64,000 nucleotides of DNA from Marinilabiliaceae bacterium ANBcel2 (GCA_029688995.1 JARULA010000001.1:186001-250000), one strand, 5' to 3'. Positions 15,356-25,670 are shown, counted from the first letter of the stretch. Made by a program: numbers and translations. The notes: generated by a model not told the origin, from the sequence alone.

Positions 15356-17269
15356 TTACTCTTGTATAGCCCACCATAAAGGCGTTAAAACTGCATCATC
15401 TCCATTAAGCAACGAGACAGCCTGCTCATATCCGTCAGGATTACTATTTCTTAATCCCGAAGGATAAGGCAACCTTTGAGGTAAATGCCTTATACTGGCA
15501 ATATGACTGGTTGAAGCAGTCAGGTCGGGTAAATTAGTAACCGGATCTTCCACAACAGGATTCTCAAAGAACGGTAATCCTAAACGTCTTTGATCATTCC
15601 ATGCTTCAAGAGGAAGCCATGGTAGCTGAGCTAAATATTTTTGGGTTATAATTTTGGTTAGATAATCATTGCTCACTGTTCCATCTTTATATAGATGATT
15701 CTCCGGATAAGAAAACTCATAAGTACCTTCATCCCCGGTATAGCCATCTATATAAGAAAGTGTAACAGACTCAGGCTCGTCGGTATGGGTAAAGCTAACA
15801 GAAGTTCCTACTCTATTATAACTTTCAGAAGCAAGATAGTCATCGGCATATTCGCTTATATTCCAATAATTAAAACTGGCTCTTACTCCCTCTTCATAAG
15901 CCTCCTGGGCACTAAGAGGCACACTCCAGCCTCGAACGGCTGCCTCAGCAATTAAAAAGTAAGATTCCCAGTCGGCAAAAAAGATACGCTCTTCATCACT
16001 TGTTCTAAATCTACTTGCTAATCGGGGAGTACCTCCAATAGTTTGTCCATAATCACTAAGCTGAGTACGTGCTCCTTTATCACCTAAAGATCCAAAAGAG
16101 GGTGCATTCCAATGACCTGTAACATCAAGTTCTAACAAAACCTCATCATTCTCATCCAACAACTCTTTTTCTGTATCATCAGATGGCCCCTGCGAATAAA
16201 ACTCCGGGTTATCAAAATCACCTGGTATTACATAAGCTTTATAAGCACGAGGATCTATAGTTGGATGCAATCCATCATACCAAAATCCGGCAGAGGGATC
16301 ATTTGTTAACATAGACAGATGGTCTTCAAATTTAAGCCCCATATATCCTTCATCTTTTATATGAGCTTGAAACTCTTCACTAACAAAATTGTCAGAAGGT
16401 ATTCCTCCAAGTCCGATATAAAGATTATTAACAGTAGGAGAAAGCATAAAATAGTTCCATGGGCGAGACATAACTCCGGTAACATCATCCCATCCATCTT
16501 GCTCTCTTACTTTAAATATATCATCTGCTGTAGAGATAACCCCATCTAATGAAGCTGCAGCTTCTTCGAAATGAGTTTGAGCTAATGATGGAGCTGCTTC
16601 GGAGACTCTCATTGCAAATCTCATACGCAATGAATTACCATACTTAATCCACTTATTGTAGTCATATCCATAAGCTGCATCAAAATCTCTTATATTATCA
16701 GGACGAGGTGCATCAGGATCAATAGTTGCTACAGCATCCTTTAACTCATCAAGCATATAAGTATAAACATCCTCCAAGTCAGAAAACTCAGGATTTACAC
16801 CACTAAATGCATCGATTGGCATAGGACCAAAATTATCAGCATATTCACTCATCAAATATGCTCTCCATATTCTTGCTATCTGCTTTTGATTTTCGGTATA
16901 AGGCATATCACTGCCAACCTCTTGTTTCTCTTCAGCAACAGAAATTGCAAGGTTAGCACTTTTTAACCATCCCGACAAATCGTTATAATAGTCACTACTC
17001 CATCCATCACTATATCCACCTAAAGCTATACCTCCAGGATATCTATGCATACGTGCAGTAGTAAACCAGTATAATACAAAGGCCCTCTCTGCAACATGAG
17101 GATTTTGCTGTGCTCCAATAATTGAGTTATTCAGTAAATATTCTACCTGAACCTGATCAACACTGGCAGCTTTAGGATCAACATTTACCTCATCAAAATC
17201 ATCGGTACATGCTCCTAACACAAAAATGCCTGCCAGTAATACTATTGTGATTTTTATTAATGTTTTCAT
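15356..17269 (-). CDS. SusD-like glycan-binding lipoprotein 1 (SusD/RagB, second subtype)
   Basis: A 637-residue lipoprotein (LGAC, Cys21; then DDFDEVNVDP). The start NVDPKAAS, the TPR-like region MSEYADNFGPMPIDAF, and the C-terminal YLAQLPWLPLEAWNDQRRLG and PYPSGLRNSNPDGYEQA are those of the SusD-like group with the SusD_like_2 pattern, unlike SusD2 and SusD3 here. These proteins sit on the cell surface as a lid on SusC and bind the imported glycan. The gene lies 32 bp after SusC1 and before GH20b and GH92, so the pair probably imports a mannose- and GlcNAc-containing oligosaccharide. Part of its 3' coding sequence has a decayed copy at 20799-20851. Confidence 0.93.
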   Translation of the reverse strand: MKTLIKITIVLLAGIFVLGACTDDFDEVNVDPKAASVDQVQVEYLLNNSIIGAQQNPHVAERAFVLYWFTTARMHRYPGGIALGGYSDGWSSDYYNDLSGWLKSANLAISVAEEKQEVGSDMPYTENQKQIARIWRAYLMSEYADNFGPMPIDAFSGVNPEFSDLEDVYTYMLDELKDAVATIDPDAPRPDNIRDFDAAYGYDYNKWIKYGNSLRMRFAMRVSEAAPSLAQTHFEEAAASLDGVISTADDIFKVREQDGWDDVTGVMSRPWNYFMLSPTVNNLYIGLGGIPSDNFVSEEFQAHIKDEGYMGLKFEDHLSMLTNDPSAGFWYDGLHPTIDPRAYKAYVIPGDFDNPEFYSQGPSDDTEKELLDENDEVLLELDVTGHWNAPSFGSLGDKGARTQLSDYGQTIGGTPRLASRFRTSDEERIFFADWESYFLIAEAAVRGWSVPLSAQEAYEEGVRASFNYWNISEYADDYLASESYNRVGTSVSFTHTDEPESVTLSYIDGYTGDEGTYEFSYPENHLYKDGTVSNDYLTKIITQKYLAQLPWLPLEAWNDQRRLGLPFFENPVVEDPVTNLPDLTASTSHIASIRHLPQRLPYPSGLRNSNPDGYEQAVSLLNGDDAVLTPLWWAIQE

Positions 17270-17301
17270 ATACTATACTTTTATTTTTTTAACAGTCTTT
17301 T

Positions 17302-20300
17302 CTAAAAACCTAATGTAAGGTTAAACATAAATGACCTTGATGTTGGTGGTGCGGTATTTTCAAAACCTACAGCATTAGTTCCGGTTGCAAAAACACTTTC
17401 AGGATCTACACCATTCATTTTACTGTCTATTAGCCACACATTATTTGCAGAAGCTCCAACACGAGCATTCTGAATAGGTGCATTACCTAAAAATCTGGCC
17501 GGAATATTATATTCAAGAGCGATAGTACGTAAACGGATATTGGTTGCATCATAAACATTAGCCTCGTTAATACCAAGGTTTCCTGTTGCACCAGTAATAC
17601 GCTCCCAATAAAGCTGTTGTGTCACTTCCCTATCATTAGCAACATACCCTTCACCAGTATCAATTACTCCTTCTACAACCATATCTTCCCGTTCTCCGCC
17701 CGGCGCTGTAACCGCGGCAGTACCGGCAGACTGCATAGCATGATTTGTTCCTGAAAACATTTCACCGCCAATACGAGCATCAAGTAACATACTTAATCTT
17801 AAACCACGATAAGTAAATGTATTTGTTAAACCAACTAAAGCATCAGGTTGCTGACTACCAAGTCGGTGAGATTCAGTTGTACCCAATGGCAACCCATCAC
17901 TATCAAGAATCTTTTGTCCGTAAAACTGACTCTCTTCATCTTCTACACGTTGAAACTGTGTACCATATATCTCTCCATAATTTCCGCCAACATCAGCAAC
18001 AATTCGAAGATTGTCAAACCCACCAAGCTGATACTGAGTAACACCCTCGGCAAGCTCTTCGATAGTATTACGGTTATAAGAATAGTTAAGTCTCATATCC
18101 CATCCTATACCGGCAGACCTCTCATCTAACAAGGTTCCATATACTTCCAGTTCAACACCTTCGTTTTGAATATCACCTGCATTAATCTTTCGGGACGAGA
18201 ATCCACTCATTGGATCCATAGGCAGATTAATTAACTGGCGGGTAGCATTAGTTCTATACCAGGAAAAATCAAAACCTAAACGATTTTGGAAAAAAGCAGC
18301 TTCGGCACCAAGCTCATAAGATTTGATAAGCTCACTTCGAACAGACTCATCGTATAATACATCTCCCATATCTGCAGTGGCATTTCCAAAAGGATCATTA
18401 TCTATAGAATAAGTATTGTAAAGTTCATATGGCGCTAAATCATTACCAACCTCAGCATAAGAAGCTCTTACCCGGGCAAAAGTAAGCCAAAATGGAACAC
18501 TTCCACCACGATGATTTATCATATCGGTTATCACCCATGAAGTACTAAAAGAGGGATAAAAATATGATTGATTATCTGGATGCAGGGAAGAACTCCAATC
18601 ATTTCTAAATGTTGCATCAAAAAATAGATAACCGGCATAGTTTACCTGGCCTGTACCATAAATAGAGTTGATTTTTTTATGACGAAAGGTCTCATCAATT
18701 TCAGGTTGACTCATAGCATTGTTTAAAGAGAAAAGATTGGGGACTTCCATTTGACCAGATGATCCACGAAGTCCTTCCCACTGCTGCTCCATTAGATTAG
18801 CTCCTAGCGATCCGGAAAAACCAAAATCACCAATGACATTATCCTGACCCGCAGTAATAAGAGCACTAAAGTTATTCTCAAAGAAGGTATCTTTACCCAT
18901 CTCAAATCTACCTGTAGGAGTTAACGGACTACCAGCATGAACACGGCTTTCGGTATTGGTAGTGTAGCGGTCAGATCCCGCCCTAATCTCAGCACTCATC
19001 CAATCTGTTATATCATAACTTAAAGCAGCATGCATAACAAACCTGTCACGAGTATCCTCATTTGTATTATATCTTCTGGCCCAGTATGGATTAATTTGAC
19101 TTGATGTACCATACCAGGTCATTTCTCCCAACTCATCTACAGCATCACTAAACTGACGTACATCCATAGAAACTGGCAACAGATACATAGTTCTAAAGGG
19201 ATTGCCATCATTATGTCCTAATATTGGACGATTGGTAGCGGTAGCTTGAATAAACTGTACTTTAGTATCTAATTCCCATCTATCTTCCGGACCAAAGACA
19301 CTAACAAAGCGAGTATTCAGGTTATTTCTCTCTAATTCAGCCCCGGGAATAACACCACGATCATCCGTTCTGGTAAAAGAAGCATAAAGTGACGAGGAGT
19401 TAATCTGCTGCTGAAAAGAGATATTATAGTTTTGATTTATACCTGTATCAAAATAGTTATCAACATTATCATAATATCTCATGGTAACATCACGATCTTC
19501 CCAATCCTGAACTGTTTGACCTTCAATTCTAGGCCCCCAACTTGAACCGGAATCATAATTATAAATTCCCTGCGACCCTTGTCCAAAAGAGCTCTGCATA
19601 TCAGGAGTAGCTAAAACATTTTGAATACCAAGCGAAGATGAGACAGTTATGCCAAGTCCCTCAGTTTGTCGTCCCCTTTTGGTTTCAATAAGTATAACTC
19701 CATTACCTGCACGAGAACCATAAAGAGCTGCAGCTGAAGCACCTTTAAGAACACTCATACTCTCAATATCTTCGGGGTTGATATCATTTAAACCACTACC
19801 CATATCGGCAGAAGGGTTCCAATAATCGGTATTTTCAACTCCGGCAAAGTTATCAATAGGAACACCATCCACAACAATTAAAGGCTGATTATCTCCGGTT
19901 AAAGAGCTATTTCCTCTCAAAACAATTTGAGAAGATGATGCCGGTCCTGAACTGGAACGAATAACCTGCAAACCGCTAATACGTCCTGATAATGAATTTG
20001 CAACATTTGTCTCTCTCGCCTCTAAGAGTGCCTCCCCGCCAATTTCCTGCAAAGAGTACCCCAAAGCTTTACGGTCTCTCTTAATACCGAGAGCTGTAAC
20101 AACTACCTCTTCCATCTCCAAAATGTCAGGAGTCATAGACATATCGATAACTGAACGACCTTCAACCTCAACTCTTTCGGTAGCAAAACCAATAAAAGAA
20201 AAGATTAAAACAGCATCTTCAGATGCACGTAATGAGTAATTACCATCAATATCAGATACAGTACCTACAGTAGTGCCTTCTACTGAAACTGTAACACCCG

Positions 20301-20463
20301 GCAACGGTTCTTGTTGATCATCAACAATCTGACCCGAAATAGAGTGCTGAGCCTGCTGATTAAAATCAACATTCCCGGCAGCTGCACCAAACCACGCAAA
20401 TAATAAAAACGTGATTAAAAACAGTGTTGGAAATTTAACCTTCATAACAACATTTTTTTTCAT
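17302..20463 (-). CDS. SusC-like TonB-dependent transporter 1
   Basis: A 1053-residue outer-membrane transporter. After a signal peptide ending near residue 30 comes a carboxypeptidase D regulatory-like domain (about 41-110, SISGQIVDDQQEPLPGVTVS). Then follow the linker EEVVVTALGIKRDRKALGYS, the plug (about 130-265, LIVVDGVPIDN, SMSVLKGASAAALYGSRAGN) and the barrel, ending in FMFNLTLGF. The LGIKRDRKALGY form marks a SusC class different from SusC2 and SusC3, whose linkers read GFGTQRRAN. It would import the glycan presented by SusD1 using TonB and the proton motive force. A second ATG at codon 7 also gives a good signal peptide. It is the first gene of its operon. Confidence 0.95.
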   Translation of the reverse strand: MKKNVVMKVKFPTLFLITFLLFAWFGAAAGNVDFNQQAQHSISGQIVDDQQEPLPGVTVSVEGTTVGTVSDIDGNYSLRASEDAVLIFSFIGFATERVEVEGRSVIDMSMTPDILEMEEVVVTALGIKRDRKALGYSLQEIGGEALLEARETNVANSLSGRISGLQVIRSSSGPASSSQIVLRGNSSLTGDNQPLIVVDGVPIDNFAGVENTDYWNPSADMGSGLNDINPEDIESMSVLKGASAAALYGSRAGNGVILIETKRGRQTEGLGITVSSSLGIQNVLATPDMQSSFGQGSQGIYNYDSGSSWGPRIEGQTVQDWEDRDVTMRYYDNVDNYFDTGINQNYNISFQQQINSSSLYASFTRTDDRGVIPGAELERNNLNTRFVSVFGPEDRWELDTKVQFIQATATNRPILGHNDGNPFRTMYLLPVSMDVRQFSDAVDELGEMTWYGTSSQINPYWARRYNTNEDTRDRFVMHAALSYDITDWMSAEIRAGSDRYTTNTESRVHAGSPLTPTGRFEMGKDTFFENNFSALITAGQDNVIGDFGFSGSLGANLMEQQWEGLRGSSGQMEVPNLFSLNNAMSQPEIDETFRHKKINSIYGTGQVNYAGYLFFDATFRNDWSSSLHPDNQSYFYPSFSTSWVITDMINHRGGSVPFWLTFARVRASYAEVGNDLAPYELYNTYSIDNDPFGNATADMGDVLYDESVRSELIKSYELGAEAAFFQNRLGFDFSWYRTNATRQLINLPMDPMSGFSSRKINAGDIQNEGVELEVYGTLLDERSAGIGWDMRLNYSYNRNTIEELAEGVTQYQLGGFDNLRIVADVGGNYGEIYGTQFQRVEDEESQFYGQKILDSDGLPLGTTESHRLGSQQPDALVGLTNTFTYRGLRLSMLLDARIGGEMFSGTNHAMQSAGTAAVTAPGGEREDMVVEGVIDTGEGYVANDREVTQQLYWERITGATGNLGINEANVYDATNIRLRTIALEYNIPARFLGNAPIQNARVGASANNVWLIDSKMNGVDPESVFATGTNAVGFENTAPPTSRSFMFNLTLGF

Positions 20464-20768
20464 AAAAATTAATTTAAAACAATCTAAAAACTAACAACAA
20501 AAACATTTCTCTAGGTTCTTGACATTTTTTAAATCAGTTAAACAATAAAAACAATAACATCTTTAACACTATGTTTCAACACCATAACTAAAATAATATT
20601 AAAAAGAATTAAAGACTAAGTCAACTTTATAACTTATTCACAATTCAAATATCAACTTTTTTATTTAAAAAAACAATTCTTTTATAAAAAAGTACAAAAA
20701 GAAAAAGAACGCTTGTTAAAATTTGTTTACAAAAAATAGTGATTTTTATTCAAAAAATAAGATTATCC
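20464..20768 (-). other. AT-rich leader upstream of SusC1
   Basis: About 305 bp of very AT-rich sequence before SusC1 on the minus strand, expected to hold its promoter. I found no exact TAnnTTTG match. Two near-matches with one extra T (minus strand TATTTTTTG) lie near 20730 and 20750. No gene or stable hairpin is visible here. Confidence 0.45.
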
Positions 20769-20802
20769 AAAAAAAAGGGGCTGCTATTTAAAGCAACCCC
20801 TT
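20769..20802 (-). terminator. Rho-independent terminator after GH20c
   Basis: The minus strand shows a GGGG-x-TGCT stem pairing with AGCA-x-CCCC (one internal mismatch) around a six-base loop, followed by eight Ts (20776 down to 20769). It ends the transcript of the GH20 gene at 20849-23557. Confidence 0.85.
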
Positions 20803-20851
20803 ATACTGGCAATATGACTGATAAAAGTACTCAAGTCGGACAAATTAATTA
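20799..20851 (-). pseudogene. Relic of a SusD 3' coding segment
   Basis: This stretch between the GH20c stop and its terminator matches the 3' part of SusD1 (15488-15540). The first 22 bases are identical and about 43 of 53 agree overall. On the minus strand it still reads NLSDLSTFISHIASIRG, against NLPDLTASTSHIASIRH in SusD1, and then meets a stop. It overlaps the GH20c stop codon in another frame. It looks like the remains of a second SusD gene or a recombination scar. Confidence 0.65.
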
Positions 20852-23557
20852 CTCAACAATAATCTCATCTAAAAACATAAAAGAAGCATTACCCGATGCA
20901 TTATGCCACGCCGGTATAGATCCGGGATTACGAGCAACAATTTTAAGATAGCGCGCTGTAACCTGCAAATTAAAAGGGGTAGAAAATGTTTCTATAACAG
21001 CTGCACCTTCTTGAGGATCTGTATCGGTTTTAGCAACAGCAATTTTCTCATAACTATCTCCATCTTTTGATATATAAAACTCAACAGCTGAAGGCATAAA
21101 AATCCAGGCTCTTATGCTTTGTATAAAATCAACAGATATGCGAGAAATATCTATTTCTTGCTCAAGATCAAGCCTAACATCAACATCCTGACCTGCATAG
21201 CCCTGCCATCTACCATCATCAAACCTATCAGACCCTTTCAACCCATCCGTTAATCCACCCGAACCACCACCCCTATAAGCAGGGCGGGCACTGCTCACCT
21301 GGGCTCGCACATCGGGCTTAACTCCTAAAGCTTTATGTGCCAAAATAAACTCGGATGAAAGAGGTGTTGAAGGCTTATTAACCATAGCATTAATATAAAC
21401 AGGTTTATCAATTTCAAACGGCTCATTATACATTTGACCGGTAAACCCTGCCGGATCACTTCCATCAACTGTAAAAATAATATCTCTGTCATTTAATAAG
21501 GTAGAGAGCTCTACCAAAAATGCTCCCTCTTTGGTTCTCTCTATGAGTTCAATAAAAACATAATTTTCCAGATTAAGTAACTCATTAGCCATCATATCAT
21601 ACTTTGCAAGATTAGTTTCAAGATGATGAGCTCTGTTTTCTGCCATCCAATAGTGCACATAATCCTGTTTAATAGTATGCAGTTCTTCAACCAATTGATC
21701 CCTTAACTCTAAAACTTTATCTATTTTATCTATACAACCACTATCATAAGCATTTTGAATTTTAATAACAGCAAGGTTCTTTTTAGCAGCAAAGGCAGCA
21801 CGTCGAGCCGCAAATTCGGCCGTCTCTACAACAATACGGCTATGCTCTGAAACAGAAGATTGGTAGCTGTTTAAATTAGATGATAAATTTAAAGAAACTT
21901 TTAAAAACTCTTTACTTGCCTTCTTAATCGATTCTATCTCACTATCGGGATAAAAATCAAAAAAGCTTCCCCAAAAAGAATCTGAATGCAAGGGAGAAGG
22001 CACATTAATTTGACGCAGCTTATTAAACTCCATTAAAGTTTTAGAGACAGATTTAGGAGAAGTCTCAAAAAAGAGAAGATCCAAGGTATTATTGAAATAT
22101 TTAAGACGACTGCCAAGTTCCTTACGAGCCAACTCCGGATCAATCTCAACAATAGGATTCCAGCTACATTCAGCTCCCCAAATAAGACCATGCCAATTAT
22201 AATTAAATAGATTTTCACCATCATCGTCCCAGGCTGTATTCATCATACCCATAGCATCATGCCTATTGCCATCTCTTACATAGTTGGCAATATTAATAAC
22301 TGCACTCTGCAAATCAGGATATATTTGACTCCAGCAACTAACTCCGGGAGCAACCATAAAATCGAAACCTGAATCAGCAAAAGGAGTGATTGCATCATCA
22401 AAACTCTCACCCGGATGATATCCCCAGGATAAAATAATCAAATCACGTGGCAGCATATCAATAATATCTGGATTATTAACTGCTATATCGCCCCACATCA
22501 TCACCCTTTTATCATACTCTTTCAAAATATCATTAAGTCTGTTAATATGTTTAGCATACACAGTCTCCATTCCCAATGAATCAACATAATCGGATGCTTT
22601 GCCCGATCCCAGCTCTTCTGTTTCATCACAATTGATATTAAAAAAAGGATGCGAGTATGCTAAAGCTGACTCTCCAAGAATATCCTCCAAAAACTGATAA
22701 CTTTTTTCGGTTCCGGGATTAATATTCCATCCATTATCATCTATATCATGATAAAAAGGTATGCGCAATATCTTCTCCATATGACCAAAAGCTTGCTGAT
22801 TACCAATTAAATCAACATGATATTTTTGCGCATACTCCTCTAACTTTTTTATTTCTTCAACCGTTAATCCGTCAGCAGGAGCGATATCGGGGTAGCTATC
22901 AAATCGTAGAGTGTGCTCAGTATATAAATTAAAATAGTTCTGTTTATAATGAGCCATCTTTGATATAACTTTTTTTAGATAATCTATAGATGGAATAGGA
23001 CCACGACTTATATCATCCATCCAGCCACGATACTCCATTGCAGGATAATCTAAAATAGTTAAAGAAGGGACACTTTTACCTTCACTGTTGCCTCTAACAA
23101 TCTGCCTTAAAGTTTGAACTCCATAAAATAATCCCTGAGATGTTTGAGCAGTAATGGTTATTTTATCATCAGTTAAATCTAAATAATACCCCTGCTCTCC
23201 AATAACTTGAAGCTTATCAGAATCGGGAATTGAAACAAACCGTCCTAAATTATCACTTACATCATCAACCACAACCAAATGAATTGAAGCCCTGCGTGCT
23301 CTATTTTCAAGCTCCACAAAAACATCCATCCCTTTTTCAATCTCCTCTTTAAGCTGCTCATAAGCAAAAAGATTTTCGCTAGTTTTACTGTTTATCCATA
23401 CAGAAGCTCCATTCTCAAAGCAAAAAAAACCGTCACTATGTTCAATACTTATAGGTGACGGTATCAACTTTACACTATCGTTATTATTACCACAAATTTG
23501 CACTGCATTAAAAGTAGTAACAAACAGAACAAAAGTTACAATAAAAATCTTCTTCAT
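20849..23557 (-). CDS. Divergent GH20 glycosidase with helical and C-terminal binding domains (GH20c)
   Basis: A 902-residue exported protein. The GH20-type N-terminal domain (about 30-165) ends in GLFYGVQTLRQI. The barrel begins YRGWMDDISRG and shows NLYTEHTLRF, NQQAFGHM and NINCDETEELGSGK, placing an Asp311-Glu312 pair where GH20 has its catalytic Asp-Glu. The DET-x-ELG-x-G pattern belongs to a distinct GH20 branch, not to the HIGGDE branch seen in the three other GH20 genes here. An alpha-helical, Ala- and Glu-rich domain follows (about 560-690), then a small Fn3-like sheet (VDGSDPAG) and an F5/8 type C domain ending DEIIVE. The substrate is uncertain; HexNAc is likely. It is flanked by hairpins on both sides, so it is probably transcribed alone. 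Confidence 0.82.
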   Translation of the reverse strand: MKKIFIVTFVLFVTTFNAVQICGNNNDSVKLIPSPISIEHSDGFFCFENGASVWINSKTSENLFAYEQLKEEIEKGMDVFVELENRARRASIHLVVVDDVSDNLGRFVSIPDSDKLQVIGEQGYYLDLTDDKITITAQTSQGLFYGVQTLRQIVRGNSEGKSVPSLTILDYPAMEYRGWMDDISRGPIPSIDYLKKVISKMAHYKQNYFNLYTEHTLRFDSYPDIAPADGLTVEEIKKLEEYAQKYHVDLIGNQQAFGHMEKILRIPFYHDIDDNGWNINPGTEKSYQFLEDILGESALAYSHPFFNINCDETEELGSGKASDYVDSLGMETVYAKHINRLNDILKEYDKRVMMWGDIAVNNPDIIDMLPRDLIILSWGYHPGESFDDAITPFADSGFDFMVAPGVSCWSQIYPDLQSAVINIANYVRDGNRHDAMGMMNTAWDDDGENLFNYNWHGLIWGAECSWNPIVEIDPELARKELGSRLKYFNNTLDLLFFETSPKSVSKTLMEFNKLRQINVPSPLHSDSFWGSFFDFYPDSEIESIKKASKEFLKVSLNLSSNLNSYQSSVSEHSRIVVETAEFAARRAAFAAKKNLAVIKIQNAYDSGCIDKIDKVLELRDQLVEELHTIKQDYVHYWMAENRAHHLETNLAKYDMMANELLNLENYVFIELIERTKEGAFLVELSTLLNDRDIIFTVDGSDPAGFTGQMYNEPFEIDKPVYINAMVNKPSTPLSSEFILAHKALGVKPDVRAQVSSARPAYRGGGSGGLTDGLKGSDRFDDGRWQGYAGQDVDVRLDLEQEIDISRISVDFIQSIRAWIFMPSAVEFYISKDGDSYEKIAVAKTDTDPQEGAAVIETFSTPFNLQVTARYLKIVARNPGSIPAWHNASGNASFMFLDEIIVE

Positions 23558-23585
23558 AAATCTTCTATTCTAATATTTAAAATAT

Positions 23586-23625
23586 AAAGCGCACATAACC
23601 TTACCAATACGGATATGTGCGCTTT
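23586..23625 (-). terminator. Hairpin after GH35
   Basis: A perfect 12-bp stem (23586-23597 and 23614-23625) starts 16 bp past the GH35 stop, followed on the minus strand by T-rich sequence. It separates GH35 from GH20c. Confidence 0.75.
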
Positions 23626-23640
23626 TCCCAAAAGAGCTTC

Positions 23641-25518
23641 TCAATATTCAATCTGCTGTACGGCTGTTGGACCGGTAAATCTCTCTTCTCGAAGTTCATC
23701 AAGTATAGGATAATCTATTCCCGACAACTCATTCTCCCACATTTTAAGCATTTCAAACACAACGACCTCATTCTCACCCTCTTTTAACCAGGGAGCAGGA
23801 ATGTATAAAGTTTGTTGAGGCCCAATCTGCCAGTAACGACCAACATGGTGACCATTAACCCACAAACTACCTTTACCAAACTCTCTCATATCAAAATATG
23901 TATCCTTAACCTCGTCAAGAGTAAATGTTCCTCGGCGAACTAAAGGCCACTCAGTTTCAAGGGCACCCTCACCTGAAGCAACAAATTGATAATTATCAAA
24001 ATCCTCAAATGGATACCCGTAAATATTCCATCCGGTAATCTCTTCTCCGGCAAAATAAACAGACTCAGTGATTCCCTTTCGATTATCATTAAGGAATGTT
24101 CCAAAATTAATTCTTCCCAAATTCTCAATAAAAAGAGATATAGTAGAACCCTCTTGAGGCACCTCTACATAAATTGAATCTAACTCTGTTTGACGATCAA
24201 CTATACCCAAACGTTCACCATCCAAAAGAACAATGCCATAATCACGCAACTCATTAATTTTCAACCATCCTTCGCCCTTAGGAAGTTCTGACTCATATAA
24301 AACATAACCATATCCCTGATCTATATCTTCAAAACTTAAAGGTCGCTTAGATTGTATCACACCGGGACGATGCTCTTCAATTAAAGCAACTTCATTTAAC
24401 TTAAAAGCATCTACACTCATGGATGTTTTTGGAGCAGGAACATCAGGAATATAATAATCATCAGGAGCATACTTTTTAACAAGATCACGGTATGCATAAA
24501 ATTTTTCAGTTGCATTACCTGCCTCGTTTATTGGTGCATCATAATCATAACTCTGGGTTTGAGCCTGAAAAGGCATATAAGTATCATAATTTGAACCATT
24601 CATAAATCCAAAATTAGATCCCCCATGCGCCATATACATATTTAAAGATATTCCATAGTAGAATATAGAATCAAGATGATTAACAAAATCTTCTACAGGA
24701 GATGTATGGTGCTCTTTTCCCCAAACGTCGAACCATGCAGGATACCACTCTGAAACAAAATATGGGCCACCACCATTTATACGATCCTGAACTTCAATCA
24801 CTTCAGCAGGTGCCGCTCCACCATTAACAGCCGCATAAGTCCCGGGTAAATGACCTGCATCAATAGTATAAGGTGGATCACATGTAAATAGCTCCCCCTT
24901 AAATCCTGCCTCTCTAAATATATCTTTATTTATTTGAAGATACTCCTTATCATCACCATAAAATCCATACTCATTTTCAATTTGAACAAGAAGTATGGGA
25001 CCGCCATTCTCTATAAGCAAAGGAGTAAGTTCTTTACCAACCTCCATAACATAACTTCTATAAGCCTCAATAAACTTAGGATCTTTACTTCGAACCTCCA
25101 TATCTTCCTCTTTAAGCAGCCACCAGGGATAGCCACCAAACTCCCATTCGGCACAAACATATGGACTGGGTCTTAACATAACCCATAAATCCTCTTCATG
25201 AGCTATTCGAATAAACTCTGCAATATCAGCATTACCGTCAAAATTGTACTCCCCCGGGTAAGGCTCATGAACATTCCAAAACATATAAATACTTATAGCA
25301 TTCATTCCCATTGCCCGTACCATTTGCAATCTATCTCTCCAATACTCCTGAGGAATTCTTGACGGGTGTATTTCACCGGAAAAGAATTGAATAGGTTCAC
25401 CATCCAAAAGAAAGTGTCCATCGGCAATTGCAAATTCATGTTTAGGTTGAGATGAGCATGAACTAAACATCAAAATCAAAACTAAAGCTGAAATAAAACC
25501 AAAAACATATTTTTTCAT
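23641..25518 (-). CDS. GH35 beta-galactosidase, lipoprotein
   Basis: The start at 25518 is preferred over an in-frame ATG 57 bp upstream because MKKYVFGFISALVLILMFSSC then forms a clean lipoprotein signal (Cys21). The resulting 625-residue protein has the GH35 barrel at about 30-340, with HPSRIPQEYWRDRL, IYMFWNVHEP and RPSPYVCAEWEFGG. VQIENEYG holds the acid/base Glu183 and FVSEWYPAW the nucleophile Glu257. Beta-sandwich domains follow, ending in the usual GSLWVNGHHVGRYW. It removes terminal beta-galactose, as expected on complex N-glycan antennae or O-glycan cores. It lies after SusD2 but behind a terminator hairpin, so it may be expressed separately. Confidence 0.93.
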   Translation of the reverse strand: MKKYVFGFISALVLILMFSSCSSQPKHEFAIADGHFLLDGEPIQFFSGEIHPSRIPQEYWRDRLQMVRAMGMNAISIYMFWNVHEPYPGEYNFDGNADIAEFIRIAHEEDLWVMLRPSPYVCAEWEFGGYPWWLLKEEDMEVRSKDPKFIEAYRSYVMEVGKELTPLLIENGGPILLVQIENEYGFYGDDKEYLQINKDIFREAGFKGELFTCDPPYTIDAGHLPGTYAAVNGGAAPAEVIEVQDRINGGGPYFVSEWYPAWFDVWGKEHHTSPVEDFVNHLDSIFYYGISLNMYMAHGGSNFGFMNGSNYDTYMPFQAQTQSYDYDAPINEAGNATEKFYAYRDLVKKYAPDDYYIPDVPAPKTSMSVDAFKLNEVALIEEHRPGVIQSKRPLSFEDIDQGYGYVLYESELPKGEGWLKINELRDYGIVLLDGERLGIVDRQTELDSIYVEVPQEGSTISLFIENLGRINFGTFLNDNRKGITESVYFAGEEITGWNIYGYPFEDFDNYQFVASGEGALETEWPLVRRGTFTLDEVKDTYFDMREFGKGSLWVNGHHVGRYWQIGPQQTLYIPAPWLKEGENEVVVFEMLKMWENELSGIDYPILDELREERFTGPTAVQQIEY

Positions 25519-25585
25519 ACAGAGAAAAATTAAGTAGAAAAATAATATAGAAAATAAATATATAAACAGTTTCAATTATAATCAA

Positions 25586-25620
25586 AAGTGCTGCAAATGA
25601 TTAACTCATCTGCAGCACTT
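25586..25620 (-). terminator. Hairpin terminator after SusD2
   Basis: A 10-bp perfect stem (25586-25595 and 25611-25620), extended by four inner pairs after one mismatch, is followed on the minus strand by TTTTGATTAT. It lies 51 bp past the SusD2 stop. Confidence 0.75.
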
Positions 25621-25670
25621 AATATAAGCTTAATTAATAAGCATTAACACACAATATTTTGTGATTAAAA

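Noticed and set aside
20849..23557. GH84 identity for this gene
   Set aside because: The barrel has CDETEELG and EHTLRF rather than the FFDD and FVEGFYG-type blocks of GH84. It fits a divergent GH20; the real GH84 is at 59098-61626.
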